A DNA stretch of 23,082 nucleotides from CAVQGZ01 sp964356295 (GTDB taxonomy: Bacteria; Actinomycetota; Actinomycetes; Jiangellales; Jiangellaceae). Under the pieces are notes generated by a model that ran no database searches, had not been told where the DNA came from, and saw nothing but the letters and a program-made list of their open reading frames with translations. Positions 13,383 through 21,401 of this stretch are shown here, piece after piece (the first letter of the stretch is position 1; every line of letters begins with the position of its first letter). Location: the NCBI GenBank assembly GCA_964356295.1, contig CAYHHE010000043.1, forward strand, positions 1-23,082. The letters run 5' to 3'. Position numbers and translations under genes: made by a program.

Positions 13383-15016
13383 ACCGGGTACTCCTCCCCC
13401 GGCCCCCCCGGGGCCATCGGTGTCGTCTTCTGGACCTGCATGAGGAACTCGTAGTTCGACGCAGTCTCACGCAGCTTGCTCAGCAGCAGCTCGATGGCCT
13501 GCTGGTCGTCCAGGGCGGCAAGAACACGTCGCAGCTTCCACACGACCTTGAGCTCGTCGGGTGCCAGGAGGATCTCCTCCTTGCGGGTCCCCGACGCATC
13601 GACGTCAACCGACGGGAAGATCCGCTTGTCCGCGAGCTGTCGGGACAGCTTGAGCTCCATGTTGCCGGTGCCCTTGAACTCCTCGAAGATCACCTCGTCC
13701 ATCTTGGACCCGGTCTCGACCAGCGCGGTGGCCAGGATCGTCAGCGAGCCACCGTTCTCGATGTTGCGCGCGGCGCCGAAGAACTTCTTCGGCGGGTAGA
13801 GAGCACTGGAGTCCACACCCCCGGACAGGATCCGTCCGCTGGCCGGAGCGGCCAGGTTGTACGCGCGACCGAGCCTGGTGATGGAGTCGAGCAGGACGAC
13901 GACGTCGTGGCCCAGCTCGACGAGCCGGCGTGCCCGCTCGATCGCCAGCTCGGCGACCGTGGTGTGGTCGTCGGCGGGACGGTCGAAGGTCGAGGCGATC
14001 ACCTCTCCCTTCACCGTCCGCTGCATGTCGGTGACCTCTTCGGGACGCTCGTCGACGAGCACGACCATCAGGTGGCACTCGGGGTTGTTCGTGGTGATCG
14101 CGTTCGCGATCGCCTGCAGGACCATCGTCTTGCCGGCCTTGGGAGGGGACACGATCAGACCGCGTTGGCCCTTGCCGATGGGGGCGACGAGGTCGATGAC
14201 CCGTGGCGTGAGCAGGTGTGGCTCAGTCTCCAGGCGGAGCCGATCCTGCGGGTACAGCGGAGTGAGTCTGTGGAACTCGGGGCGGGACCCGGCCAGCTCG
14301 GGGTCGGCTCCGTTGACGGTGTCGACACGGACGAGGGCGTTGAACTTCTGCTGCTTGTCACCCTCGCGCGGCTGACGCACGACACCAGTGATCGCGTCCC
14401 CCTTGCGAAGGTTGTTGCGCCGCACCATCGCCAGGGAGACGTAGACATCGTTGGGGCCGGGCAGGTAGCCCGACGTGCGGACGAACGCGTAGTTGTCCAG
14501 CACGTCGAGGATCCCGGCGACAGGGATGAGGACGTCGTCGTCGCTGATGGGCTGGTCTCCCCTGCGGTCGTTGCGGTCGTTGCGGTCGTTGCGGTCGTTG
14601 CGGTCGTAGCGGTCTCTGTCGCGGCCGCGGTCACGTCCACGGCGACGTCGACGCCGACCGGCGCGGTCCTCGTCGTCGTCGCGGCCGCTCGAGGTCGCCT
14701 CGCCGGCAGCCTCCTCGGCGGGCTGCGGCGCGGGGACCTCCTGCCTGTCGGTGCGGGCAGCCTGCTCCTCGCGGCCGGACTCCTGCAGCCCGGACGGCCG
14801 AGTCCGACCCGCCCGCGCCTGCTCGATGGCTTCGACGAGCTGGCCCTTGCGCATTCGGGTCGTACCGGTGATGCCCAGCCCGGCGGCCATCTGCTGCAGC
14901 TCAGGGAGCCGGTGGGCGGCCAAGCCTGCACCACGCTGGGCGCCACCGTTGGGTGGCGCTGTCTCCTGCTGCTGTGGCCCTGTCGAGGGCGAGAATGTGT
15001 CTGTGCTGTCGGTCAA
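13379..15016 (-). CDS. rho: Transcription termination factor Rho
   Basis: Rho is a hexameric RNA-dependent ATPase that loads on unstructured RNA and releases RNA polymerase. Domains from the TTG start (545 residues): Rho_N helical domain about 34-69, a long Gln/Glu/Arg-rich insertion about 70-155 with RRRRRRGRDRG and repeated DRN, the OB-fold RNA-binding domain about 160-230, Walker A SPPKAGKT (290-297), and the LVDERPEEVTDMQR and LLDSITRLGRAYN segments of the ATPase core. The frame is open to an ATG at 15049, but that has no ribosome binding site. TTG at 15014-15016 has GGAGGAAAGGG upstream and gives LTDSTDT, like other actinobacterial Rho N-termini. The start is therefore inferred; the identity is certain. 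Confidence 0.96.
   Translation of the reverse strand: MTDSTDTFSPSTGPQQQETAPPNGGAQRGAGLAAHRLPELQQMAAGLGITGTTRMRKGQLVEAIEQARAGRTRPSGLQESGREEQAARTDRQEVPAPQPAEEAAGEATSSGRDDDEDRAGRRRRRRGRDRGRDRDRYDRNDRNDRNDRNDRRGDQPISDDDVLIPVAGILDVLDNYAFVRTSGYLPGPNDVYVSLAMVRRNNLRKGDAITGVVRQPREGDKQQKFNALVRVDTVNGADPELAGSRPEFHRLTPLYPQDRLRLETEPHLLTPRVIDLVAPIGKGQRGLIVSPPKAGKTMVLQAIANAITTNNPECHLMVVLVDERPEEVTDMQRTVKGEVIASTFDRPADDHTTVAELAIERARRLVELGHDVVVLLDSITRLGRAYNLAAPASGRILSGGVDSSALYPPKKFFGAARNIENGGSLTILATALVETGSKMDEVIFEEFKGTGNMELKLSRQLADKRIFPSVDVDASGTRKEEILLAPDELKVVWKLRRVLAALDDQQAIELLLSKLRETASNYEFLMQVQKTTPMAPGGPGEEYPV
13391..13397 (-). promoter_or_regulatory. Strong Shine-Dalgarno of the zinc-finger gene, inside rho
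   Basis: GGAGGAG on the minus strand lies 8 nt before the ATG at 13380-13382. It sits in the last codons of rho and fixes the start that overlaps the rho stop codon. Confidence 0.7.
14564..14608 (-). repeat. 9-bp tandem repeat in rho (four perfect copies plus a partial fifth)
   Basis: On the plus strand gcggtcgtt repeats at 14564, 14573, 14582 and 14591, with a one-mismatch unit at 14600. On the minus strand it encodes repeated Asp-Arg-Asn in the N-terminal insertion of Rho. The unit is a multiple of three, so copy-number slippage would keep the frame. Confidence 0.9.
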
Positions 15017-15279
15017 CGAGGACCCTTTCCTCCCACGCGCCGGGAACATCCCGGCGGGACCGCCGAGGCGGAGGTGGGTTCGCCACCACGCCGGTCCGGC
15101 GGCAGAGATCTCAGGTTCCGACGTGGGCGCTGCGGAGGGGCGCGAGCGCTGCCCAGTCGGCGGGGTGACGCTTCTGTCGACGGTGGTCGACGACTACGCG
15201 CGTCTGAGCATCAATGTAACACGCGATCACGTCACCGCCATCCCCCGAACGACCTGTGTCCATGTCGTGACCTGTCGGG
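15017..15279 (-). promoter_or_regulatory. rho leader region with a possible extended -10 promoter
   Basis: This 263-nt gap is the longest in the window. At 15213-15221 the minus strand reads TGTTACATT, a TGn-TAnnnT extended -10 element in an otherwise very GC-rich stretch. Transcription from about 15206 would give a leader of about 190 nt before the rho TTG. Two GTCGAC palindromes just downstream, 4 nt apart, could form a small hairpin. Rho genes in several bacteria are regulated by attenuation in a long leader, so the same is possible here. I see no open reading frame with supporting signals. Confidence 0.35.
15023..15033 (-). promoter_or_regulatory. Ribosome binding site supporting the TTG start of rho
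   Basis: The minus strand has GGAGG followed by AAAGGG, the latter ending 6 nt before TTG at 15014-15016. The alternative ATG at 15047-15049 is preceded only by C/G-rich sequence. Confidence 0.5.
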
Positions 15280-16203
15280 TCAGCCGACGCTCGCTCGCGC
15301 GCCGTGCTGGTCGACCTCGAGGACCACCCGCCGCCAGCCCGCCGGCGCCTCGGGAGAGGTCGGCGCGTCGTCGCTGGACAGGGCGAGGACGAGCACGCTG
15401 GGACCGGCGCCGGAGATCATGGCGGCGACTCCTCGGGCGCGTATGGACTCGACGAGGGCCATCGACTCTGGGAACGCGCTGGCCCGGTACGGCTGGTGCA
15501 GCCGGTCGTCCGTGGCGACCAGGAGCAGGTCCGGACGCTGGGTCAGTGCGGTGACCAGCAGCGCCGCCCTCCCGGCGCTGTAGGTCGCCACCCGGTGCGG
15601 CACCGACTCGGGCAGCAGATCACGGGCGCGAGCGGTGCTCAGGGTGTCCTTGGGCACCAGCAGCACCGGCTGCACCCGGGGATCGGGCGTCAGGCGTACG
15701 GCCTGGACATTCCTGGCGGCATCGGTCCACACCAGGACCAGCCCGCCGAGCAGAGCCGCGCCCACGTTGTCGGCGTGACCCTCGAACGTGGCGGCCAGGG
15801 TCAGCAGCGAGAGGTCGTCCAGGGCGCGCGGCGCCCCGGCGGTGCGTCCGAGCTCGCGGGCCACCACCAGACCTGCGATGGTGGCCGCCGCCGACGACCC
15901 CAGTCCCCGCCCGTGCGGGACACGGTTGTGCGCACGGAGCCGCAGGTGCGGCGCAGCGGCTCCCACGTGGTCCAGCCCCGCGCGCAGCGCCCGCAGCACC
16001 AGGTGTGACTCGTCCAGTGGGACGGCGCCGGCCCCCTCCCCGGTCACCTCGACGGTGCAGCCGCCCGCGCCGACGCTCACCTCGATCTCGTCGTAGAGCG
16101 CCAGGGACAGCCCGGCGGTGTCGAACGCCGGACCGAGGTTGGCGCTGGTGGCCGGCACCTGGACCCGCACGCACACGCCGTCCGGGACGACAGGCCTGCT
16201 CAC
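15280..16203 (-). CDS. thrB: Homoserine kinase
   Basis: This cytosolic GHMP-family kinase phosphorylates homoserine, the step before threonine synthase. It has 307 residues. Motifs: VPATSANLGPAFDTAG (16-31; the usual form has GPGFD), the ATP-binding PHGRGLGSSAAATIAG (96-111), and a C-terminal AMISGAGPSVLVLA segment. The frame is open upstream to 16620, but that part is thrC in another frame. GTG at 16201-16203 overlaps the thrC TGA by 4 bp (GTGA), pointing to coupled translation. It is the last gene of the hom-thrC-thrB run. Confidence 0.95.
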   Translation of the reverse strand: MSRPVVPDGVCVRVQVPATSANLGPAFDTAGLSLALYDEIEVSVGAGGCTVEVTGEGAGAVPLDESHLVLRALRAGLDHVGAAAPHLRLRAHNRVPHGRGLGSSAAATIAGLVVARELGRTAGAPRALDDLSLLTLAATFEGHADNVGAALLGGLVLVWTDAARNVQAVRLTPDPRVQPVLLVPKDTLSTARARDLLPESVPHRVATYSAGRAALLVTALTQRPDLLLVATDDRLHQPYRASAFPESMALVESIRARGVAAMISGAGPSVLVLALSSDDAPTSPEAPAGWRRVVLEVDQHGARASVG

Positions 16204-17264
16204 GCCAGTCCGAGCGCGTGGGCGGCCACCGATGCGTCTGGCGCGACGACGGTGGCATCGATCTCCCCGTGGTGGCCCAGCGCAGTCTCGACGTCCTTGA
16301 GCCCGTGACCGGTGACCGTCACCACGACCTGCTGGCCGCGAGCAAGCCGAGCGGACTGGGCTGCCTCGAGCAGTCCGGCCACAGGTGCAGCCGAGGCGGG
16401 CTCGACGAAGATGCCGTCGCGGCTGGCCAGAGCGGCTTGCGCGTCCAGGATCTGTGTGTCGCTGACCGCGGTGATGGCTCCTGCCGACTCGTCCCGGGCG
16501 GCGATCGCCAGGTCCCAGGACGCGGGGTTCCCGATGCGGATCGCGGTGGCCACCGTCTCCGGGGAAGCCACCGGGCTGCCCGAGACCAGCGGGGCAGCCC
16601 CGGCCGCCTGCACCCCCCACATGCGGGGACGTCGCGTGGCGGTCCCGTCGTCGGCGTACTCGCAGTAGCCTAGCCAGTAGGCGGAGATGTTGCCCGCGTT
16701 GCCTGTCGGGAGCACATGGAGCTCCGGCGCGTCGCCGAGGGCGTCGACGATCTCGAAGGCAGCGCTCTTCTGCCCCTGCAGGCGGTAGGGGTTGACCGAG
16801 TTCACCAGCGCGACCGGGTACTCCTGGGACAGGTGTCGGGCCAGGGTGAGGCAGTCGTCGAAGTTACCGTCGACCTGGAGCACGCGGGCGCCGTGCATGA
16901 CTGCCTGGGCGAGCTTGCCACGGGCGATCTTGCCCGCGGGGATGAGCACCACCGGGGTCATGCCCGCAGCACAGGCGTACGCAGCCGCCGACGCGCTGGT
17001 GTTTCCGGTCGAGGCGCACACCACCGCCTTCGCGCCGTCCTCGGCCGCCTTGGAGATCGCTACCGTCATGCCGCGATCCTTGAACGACCCGGTCGGGTTG
17101 CACCCCTCGACCTTGCAGTAGACCTCGCACCCGGTCTGCTCGGACAACCACGCAGCCGGCACCAGCGGTGTGCCGCCCTCGTGAAGGGTGATGACCGGGG
17201 TCGACCGGGTGACCGGCAGCCGGTCCCGGTACTCCTCGATCACCCCACGCCACAACGTGGCCAT
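16200..17264 (-). CDS. thrC: Threonine synthase
   Basis: This PLP enzyme converts O-phosphohomoserine to threonine. It has 354 residues, the short form of the family. The PLP lysine is K62 in NPTGSFKDRGM (56-66), the phosphate-binding loop is GNAGN (188-192), and STGNTSAS is at 85-92. The ATG at 17262-17264 directly follows the hom TAG with no gap, and the gene overlaps thrB by 4 bp, so the three genes are one unit. Its substrate is made by thrB and its pathway precursor by hom. Confidence 0.97.
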   Translation of the reverse strand: MATLWRGVIEEYRDRLPVTRSTPVITLHEGGTPLVPAAWLSEQTGCEVYCKVEGCNPTGSFKDRGMTVAISKAAEDGAKAVVCASTGNTSASAAAYACAAGMTPVVLIPAGKIARGKLAQAVMHGARVLQVDGNFDDCLTLARHLSQEYPVALVNSVNPYRLQGQKSAAFEIVDALGDAPELHVLPTGNAGNISAYWLGYCEYADDGTATRRPRMWGVQAAGAAPLVSGSPVASPETVATAIRIGNPASWDLAIAARDESAGAITAVSDTQILDAQAALASRDGIFVEPASAAPVAGLLEAAQSARLARGQQVVVTVTGHGLKDVETALGHHGEIDATVVAPDASVAAHALGLA

Positions 17265-18551
17265 CTACAGCGCCTCCACGCGCAGCACCGACACCACCGA
17301 CCGCACCTCGCGGGACTCGCGCAGGTCGTCGACCGTGCAGTCCAGTGCCCGCTTGGCCGCCGGATGCGTCACCACCACCAGCTCGGCGTCAGCCTCGTCC
17401 CGGGTCTCCTGGCGGACCGTCTCGATCGACACGCCGTTGGCGGCGAACAGTCCGGCGACCGAGGCCAGCACGCCGGGACGGTCGTCGACGTCCACCACCA
17501 CGTGGTAGCGGGTCACTGCATCGCCCGGCGGGGCGACGACCACGTCCGCGTAGGTGCTCTCCCCCACCCCGAGCACCCCCTGAACCCGGTTGCGCGCAGT
17601 GGTCACGACATCACCCAGAACCGCGCTGGCGGTGGGGGTCCCGCCGGCACCCTTGCCGTAGAACATCAGCTGGCCTGCCGCCTCGGCCTCGACCACCACG
17701 GCATTGAACGCACCGTGGACGCTGCCGAGAGGGTGGGTGCGCGGGATGATCGCCGGAGCGACCCAGACGCTGATCCGTCTGTCGTCGAGCCGTTCGGCGA
17801 CGGCCAGGAGCTTCACCACGCCCCGCATCGCCTGGGCGCCGGCGATGTCGCCGAGGGTGATCCCGCGGATGCCCCGCACCTCGACCTGGTCGGCGGTGAC
17901 CCGGGTGTGGAACGCCAGCGAGGCCAGGATGGCCGCCTTGGCGGCGGCGTCGTGGCCGTCGACGTCCGCGCTCGGGTCGGCCTCGGCGTAGCCGAGGCGC
18001 TGGGCGTCGGCAAGGACCTCCTCGAGGGGCTCGCCGTTGGTGTCCATTCGGTCGAGCACGTAGTTGGTCGTCCCGTTGACGATCCCCATGACGCGCTGCA
18101 CCCGGTCCCCGACCAACGACTCGCGCAGCGGCCTGAGCAGGGGGATGGCGCCGGCCACTGCGGCCTCGAAGTACAGGTCGACGCCCTCGGCGTCTGCCGC
18201 TCGGTGCAGTGTCGCACCGTCGGCGGCCATCAGGGCCTTGTTGGCCGTGACCACGCTGGCCCCGGCATGCATCGCGGCCAGCAGCAGCGAGCGCGCCGGC
18301 TCGATGCCGCCCACGAGCTCGATCACCACGTCGATGTCACCGCGCCGGACCAGCGTGTCGGCATCATCGGTGAGCAGCTCGTCCGGCACTCCCGGACGTG
18401 GCCGGGAGACGTCCCGGACCGCAACTCCGACGAGCTCGAGCGGGCGCCCGACGCGGGCGGTGAGGTCGTCGGCGTGCTGCTCGAGCAGCCGCACCACCTG
18501 CGATCCCACCGTGCCGCAGCCCAGCAGCGCCAGGCGGACGGGCTCAGCCAT
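17265..18551 (-). CDS. hom: Homoserine dehydrogenase with C-terminal ACT domain
   Basis: This enzyme reduces aspartate semialdehyde to homoserine, the branch point to threonine and methionine. It has 428 residues. The NAD(P)-binding Rossmann motif is LLGCGTVGS (9-17). Conserved residues include K105 in TANKAL, the substrate region VNGTTNYVLDRM (158-169), and D201/K205 in DGHDAAAKAAILA. The ACT domain begins at about 348 (RYHVVVDVDDRPGVLASVAG), suggesting feedback control by threonine. It is not fused to an aspartokinase. The frame is open to 18863, but the upstream part overlaps lysA; ATG at 18549-18551 is the start, with GGGAGG 12 nt upstream. Confidence 0.96.
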   Translation of the reverse strand: MAEPVRLALLGCGTVGSQVVRLLEQHADDLTARVGRPLELVGVAVRDVSRPRPGVPDELLTDDADTLVRRGDIDVVIELVGGIEPARSLLLAAMHAGASVVTANKALMAADGATLHRAADAEGVDLYFEAAVAGAIPLLRPLRESLVGDRVQRVMGIVNGTTNYVLDRMDTNGEPLEEVLADAQRLGYAEADPSADVDGHDAAAKAAILASLAFHTRVTADQVEVRGIRGITLGDIAGAQAMRGVVKLLAVAERLDDRRISVWVAPAIIPRTHPLGSVHGAFNAVVVEAEAAGQLMFYGKGAGGTPTASAVLGDVVTTARNRVQGVLGVGESTYADVVVAPPGDAVTRYHVVVDVDDRPGVLASVAGLFAANGVSIETVRQETRDEADAELVVVTHPAAKRALDCTVDDLRESREVRSVVSVLRVEAL

Positions 18552-18666
18552 GGCGGCCTGTGACCTCCCGGTTCTCCTCGATGCCTTGCACGGCGGTGAT
18601 CGCCGGCAGTCCTGGCTAGTGTCCCACGACCTGCAGATCGCCCGGACATCGTCGGGCCGGCTCGCG

Positions 18667-20052
18667 CTACCCCACGTCGCAGGCCAGCAGGTCGTCCATC
18701 GTCTCCCGCCGCACGATGAGCCGAGCGACGCCGGAGTCGACAGCGACCACCGGCGGCCGCCCGACCTGGTTGTAGTTGCTGGCCATGGACCGGCAGTAGG
18801 CGCCAGTGGCGGCAACCGCGAGCAGGTCCCCGGTGCTGGTGTCCGACGGTAGCCAGGCGTCACGAACGACGACGTCCCCTGACTCGCAGTGCTTGCCGAC
18901 GACCCGGGTCAGCATGAGCGGGGACCTCGGCGCCCGGTTGGCCAGCGTGACGGTGTAGTCGGCGTCGTACAGGGCCGTGCGGATGTTGTCGCTCATCCCC
19001 CCGTCCACGCTGACGTAGGTCCGGATGCCGTCGACGTCCTTGACCGTGCCGACGCGGTAGAGGGTCACCACGCTGGGTCCGATGATCGCGCGGCCTGGTT
19101 CGACCGCCACTCGCGGCGGTGTGAGCCCGGCTGCGTGGCACTCGCGCCGCACGATCTCCAGCAGGCGACGGGCCAGGGTGTCCAGCGGCTCCGGGTCGTC
19201 GGCGGCCACGTAGGCGATGCCGAGCCCGCCGCCGAGGTCGAGCTCGGGGAGCTGGACTGCGAACCGGTCGCGAACCTGCGCGAGAACCTCGACCATGCGG
19301 TGGGCGGCGACCTCGAAGCCGGCCGTGTCGAAGATCTGCGAGCCGATGTGGCTGTGCAGCCCACGCAGGTCGAGAGCCGGTTGGGCAAGCGTGCGCCGTA
19401 CCGCCTCGAGCGCGTCGCCGGCGGCTCGGGAGAAGCCGAACTTCACGTCCTCGTGGGCCGTGGCGATGTACTCGTGGGTGTGCGCCTCCACGCCGACCCG
19501 CACCCGCAGCAGCACCGGCTGAACCCTGCCGTGGGCGGAGGCGATCGACGCGAGCTGCTCGATCTCGCCGAAGGAGTCGACGACGACGAGACCCACTCCG
19601 GCGCTCACCGCGCTCTCGAGCTCCTCGACGGACTTGTTGTTGCCGTGCAAGGCGACTCGCTGAGGCGGGAACCCCGCGTCCAGGACGACCCGAAGCTCTC
19701 CGCCGGTGCAGACGTCGATGCCCAGCCCCTCCTCCGCGACCCATCGGGCGACCGCTCGGCTCAGGAAGGCCTTGGCTGCGTAGTACACCTGCCCGCCGTC
19801 GAAGGCGTCCCGGAACGCGCCGGCTCGGGCGCGGAAGTCCTGCTCGTCGAGCACGAACGCTGGTGTGCCGTAGCGCTGCGCCAAGGCCTCGAGGCTGTGC
19901 CCACGAAGGGACAACGCACCCGAGCCCGAGTCTCGCAGCATTCCGGCCGGCCACACGTGGGGGTCGAGGGCCGCCGGGTCAGGAGGAGGCAGGCCGGGGC
20001 CCTGCTCGGGCAGCAGGTCGGCGTGTCGGGGGCCTGCCGGGTGGGCGCGCAC
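18667..20052 (-). CDS. lysA: Diaminopimelate decarboxylase
   Basis: This PLP enzyme makes lysine from meso-diaminopimelate, the last step of lysine synthesis. It has 461 residues. It has an alanine-racemase-like barrel with PLP lysine K94 in YYAAKAF, HSHIGSQIF (233-241) and LDLGGGLGIAY (271-281), then a beta-domain with CESGD (389-393) and the Tyr-containing ATGAYCRSMASNYN (415-428). The N-terminal HPAGPRHADLLPE followed by DPHVWPAG is usual in actinobacteria and supports GTG at 20050-20052 as start. A TAGGAT box lies 8 nt upstream. The next gene, hom, is 115 nt downstream. Confidence 0.97.
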   Translation of the reverse strand: MRAHPAGPRHADLLPEQGPGLPPPDPAALDPHVWPAGMLRDSGSGALSLRGHSLEALAQRYGTPAFVLDEQDFRARAGAFRDAFDGGQVYYAAKAFLSRAVARWVAEEGLGIDVCTGGELRVVLDAGFPPQRVALHGNNKSVEELESAVSAGVGLVVVDSFGEIEQLASIASAHGRVQPVLLRVRVGVEAHTHEYIATAHEDVKFGFSRAAGDALEAVRRTLAQPALDLRGLHSHIGSQIFDTAGFEVAAHRMVEVLAQVRDRFAVQLPELDLGGGLGIAYVAADDPEPLDTLARRLLEIVRRECHAAGLTPPRVAVEPGRAIIGPSVVTLYRVGTVKDVDGIRTYVSVDGGMSDNIRTALYDADYTVTLANRAPRSPLMLTRVVGKHCESGDVVVRDAWLPSDTSTGDLLAVAATGAYCRSMASNYNQVGRPPVVAVDSGVARLIVRRETMDDLLACDVG

Positions 20053-20060
20053 GCGCCGGA

Positions 20061-20066
20061 ATCCTA
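20061..20066 (-). promoter_or_regulatory. Possible -10 box close to the lysA start
   Basis: TAGGAT on the minus strand ends 8 nt before the lysA GTG. It may be a -10 element of a leaderless transcript, or AGGA within it may act as a ribosome binding site. The two readings cannot be separated from sequence alone. Confidence 0.3.
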
Positions 20067-20095
20067 GCCAGTCCGCGACCGCGCGACAGCGAGGG

Positions 20096-21385
20096 TCACT
20101 GCTGGCTCGAGGTTCGCCCGCGCGAAGGCATCGGTTCGACCGAGGGTTCCAGCTCGATCGGCGGATGGCTGCGCTGGACCCACCTGCCGTACCGGTTCGA
20201 CAGCGGCCCGGCGGTGATGCCGTGGGCGAAGACGCTCAGCAGCACCGTCAGGCTCAGCACACCGCCGACGTCGTCCAGCCGCGGGTCACCCTCACCCAGC
20301 TCCTCCACGGCGATCAGACCGAAGACGATGGTGGCCACGCCGCGCGGACCGAACCAGCCGAGGAACGCGACCGTGGGCCACTGGAAACCCGTGCCGATCA
20401 GCGACACAGCCACCGGCAGCAGCCGCAGCACGGCGAGCGCAGCGACCGCCAGGATGAGCCACTGCCAGCGGAAGCCGTCCTCCAGCGCAGCCACGAGCAG
20501 GCCCCCGGCCAGGAACCACAGCACCGCGCTGACGATGTCCGCGGCGATCTCCAGGGTCTCCGAGGCCTCCGGCTCCTCCTCGACGGTCCGGGAGGCCCGG
20601 CCGAAGACCAGGCCCGACACGAATGCGGCGATCAGCGTGTTCGCCTCGCTCAGCTCGGCCAGACCGAAGACCAGCAGCGGCAGCGCGAGAACGGCGATGG
20701 CTCGGCCGCGACGGTTGCTCCAGCCCCGCTGCAGCGACCGGTCGAGCAGCCAGGCCCCCACCAGCCCCACGACCACGGCGATGATCAGGGCGTAGGCCAC
20801 GGGCACCCCGGCGAGGCTGAGCGCGGACGGCAGCTCGGTGTCGCCGTTGGGATCGCTGGCCTGCAGCATGATGGCCAGCGCGCCGAGGACCACCGGCGTG
20901 GCCAGGCCGTCGTTGAGGCCGCTCTCCACGTTCAGGGCACGTCGGGCCCGCAGCGGAACGATGGGGTTGAGGATCGTGGGCGCTCCGAGGCCGGCATCGG
21001 TCGGGGTGATGGCACCCGCGATGAGGACTGCCCCCGCGACCCCGATCGAAGGGAGCAGCCACGCGCTGGTCGCCGCAGTAAGCGCAAGCGCCAGCGGGAA
21101 CCCGACGGCGAGGAGCCGGATCGATATCCACGGGTCCCGGCGCAGCTCGGCGAAGCGGACTGTGCTGGCGTCGTGGAACAGCACCAGCGCCAGGGTGATC
21201 TCGGCAAGGAACAGGACAGTCCCTGCCGTCAGTTCCGCTCGCAGCGAGGCGGTGAGGACGGCGCCGGTGACGATGAAGGCCATCGGCGCGGTGACGCCTC
21301 GTCGCTCGGCCAGCTGGGCAACGAGCACCCAGCCCAGCAGCAGGGCGGCGATGACGGCCAGGAACAGGCCCTCCTCACCCGTCAT
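20096..21385 (-). CDS. Cation/proton antiporter, CPA1 (NhaP-like) family
   Basis: This is an integral membrane exchanger for H+ and Na+ or K+. It has 429 residues from ATG 21383-21385 and about 12 hydrophobic helices. The unwound-helix motif is AITPTDAGLGAP (125-136). The ion-binding motif is ESGLND (154-159) in NVESGLNDGLATP; the E-x3-ND form points to electroneutral CPA1 rather than DD-type CPA2. A conserved GWFGPRGVATI occurs late. A charged tail follows the last helix. A GTG 12 nt upstream (21395-21397) is an alternative start; GGGGGAG before the ATG decided my choice. It begins 16 nt after argS and looks co-transcribed with it. I do not expect it here from mycobacterial synteny. Confidence 0.92.
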   Translation of the reverse strand: MTGEEGLFLAVIAALLLGWVLVAQLAERRGVTAPMAFIVTGAVLTASLRAELTAGTVLFLAEITLALVLFHDASTVRFAELRRDPWISIRLLAVGFPLALALTAATSAWLLPSIGVAGAVLIAGAITPTDAGLGAPTILNPIVPLRARRALNVESGLNDGLATPVVLGALAIMLQASDPNGDTELPSALSLAGVPVAYALIIAVVVGLVGAWLLDRSLQRGWSNRRGRAIAVLALPLLVFGLAELSEANTLIAAFVSGLVFGRASRTVEEEPEASETLEIAADIVSAVLWFLAGGLLVAALEDGFRWQWLILAVAALAVLRLLPVAVSLIGTGFQWPTVAFLGWFGPRGVATIVFGLIAVEELGEGDPRLDDVGGVLSLTVLLSVFAHGITAGPLSNRYGRWVQRSHPPIELEPSVEPMPSRGRTSSQQ

Positions 21386-21401
21386 CGACTCCCCCACGGT
21401 G

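Noticed and set aside
14564..14608. Short regular repeats as a possible CRISPR or regulatory repeat array
   Set aside because: Units are 9 bp, contiguous, without spacers, and encode DRN inside rho; this is a coding microsatellite.
13214..15583. Very long plus-strand open frame opposite rho (789 codons), and similar ones at 6206-8107, 5332-6651 and 16716-18563
   Set aside because: They are antisense to clearly conserved genes, have low-complexity Arg/Gly/His/Asp-rich translations and no family resemblance. Such frames are expected opposite GC-rich coding DNA.
16204..16620. N-terminal extension of thrB, and similar upstream extensions of prmC (to 11993), rpmE (to 13470) and hom (to 18863)
   Set aside because: The extra codons lie inside the preceding conserved gene in another frame. 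Homology begins at the internal starts, which have coupling overlaps or good ribosome binding sites.
18640..18657. Hairpin after lysA as an intrinsic terminator
   Set aside because: The stem is short with a bulge and no T-run follows it, so it is not a convincing terminator.
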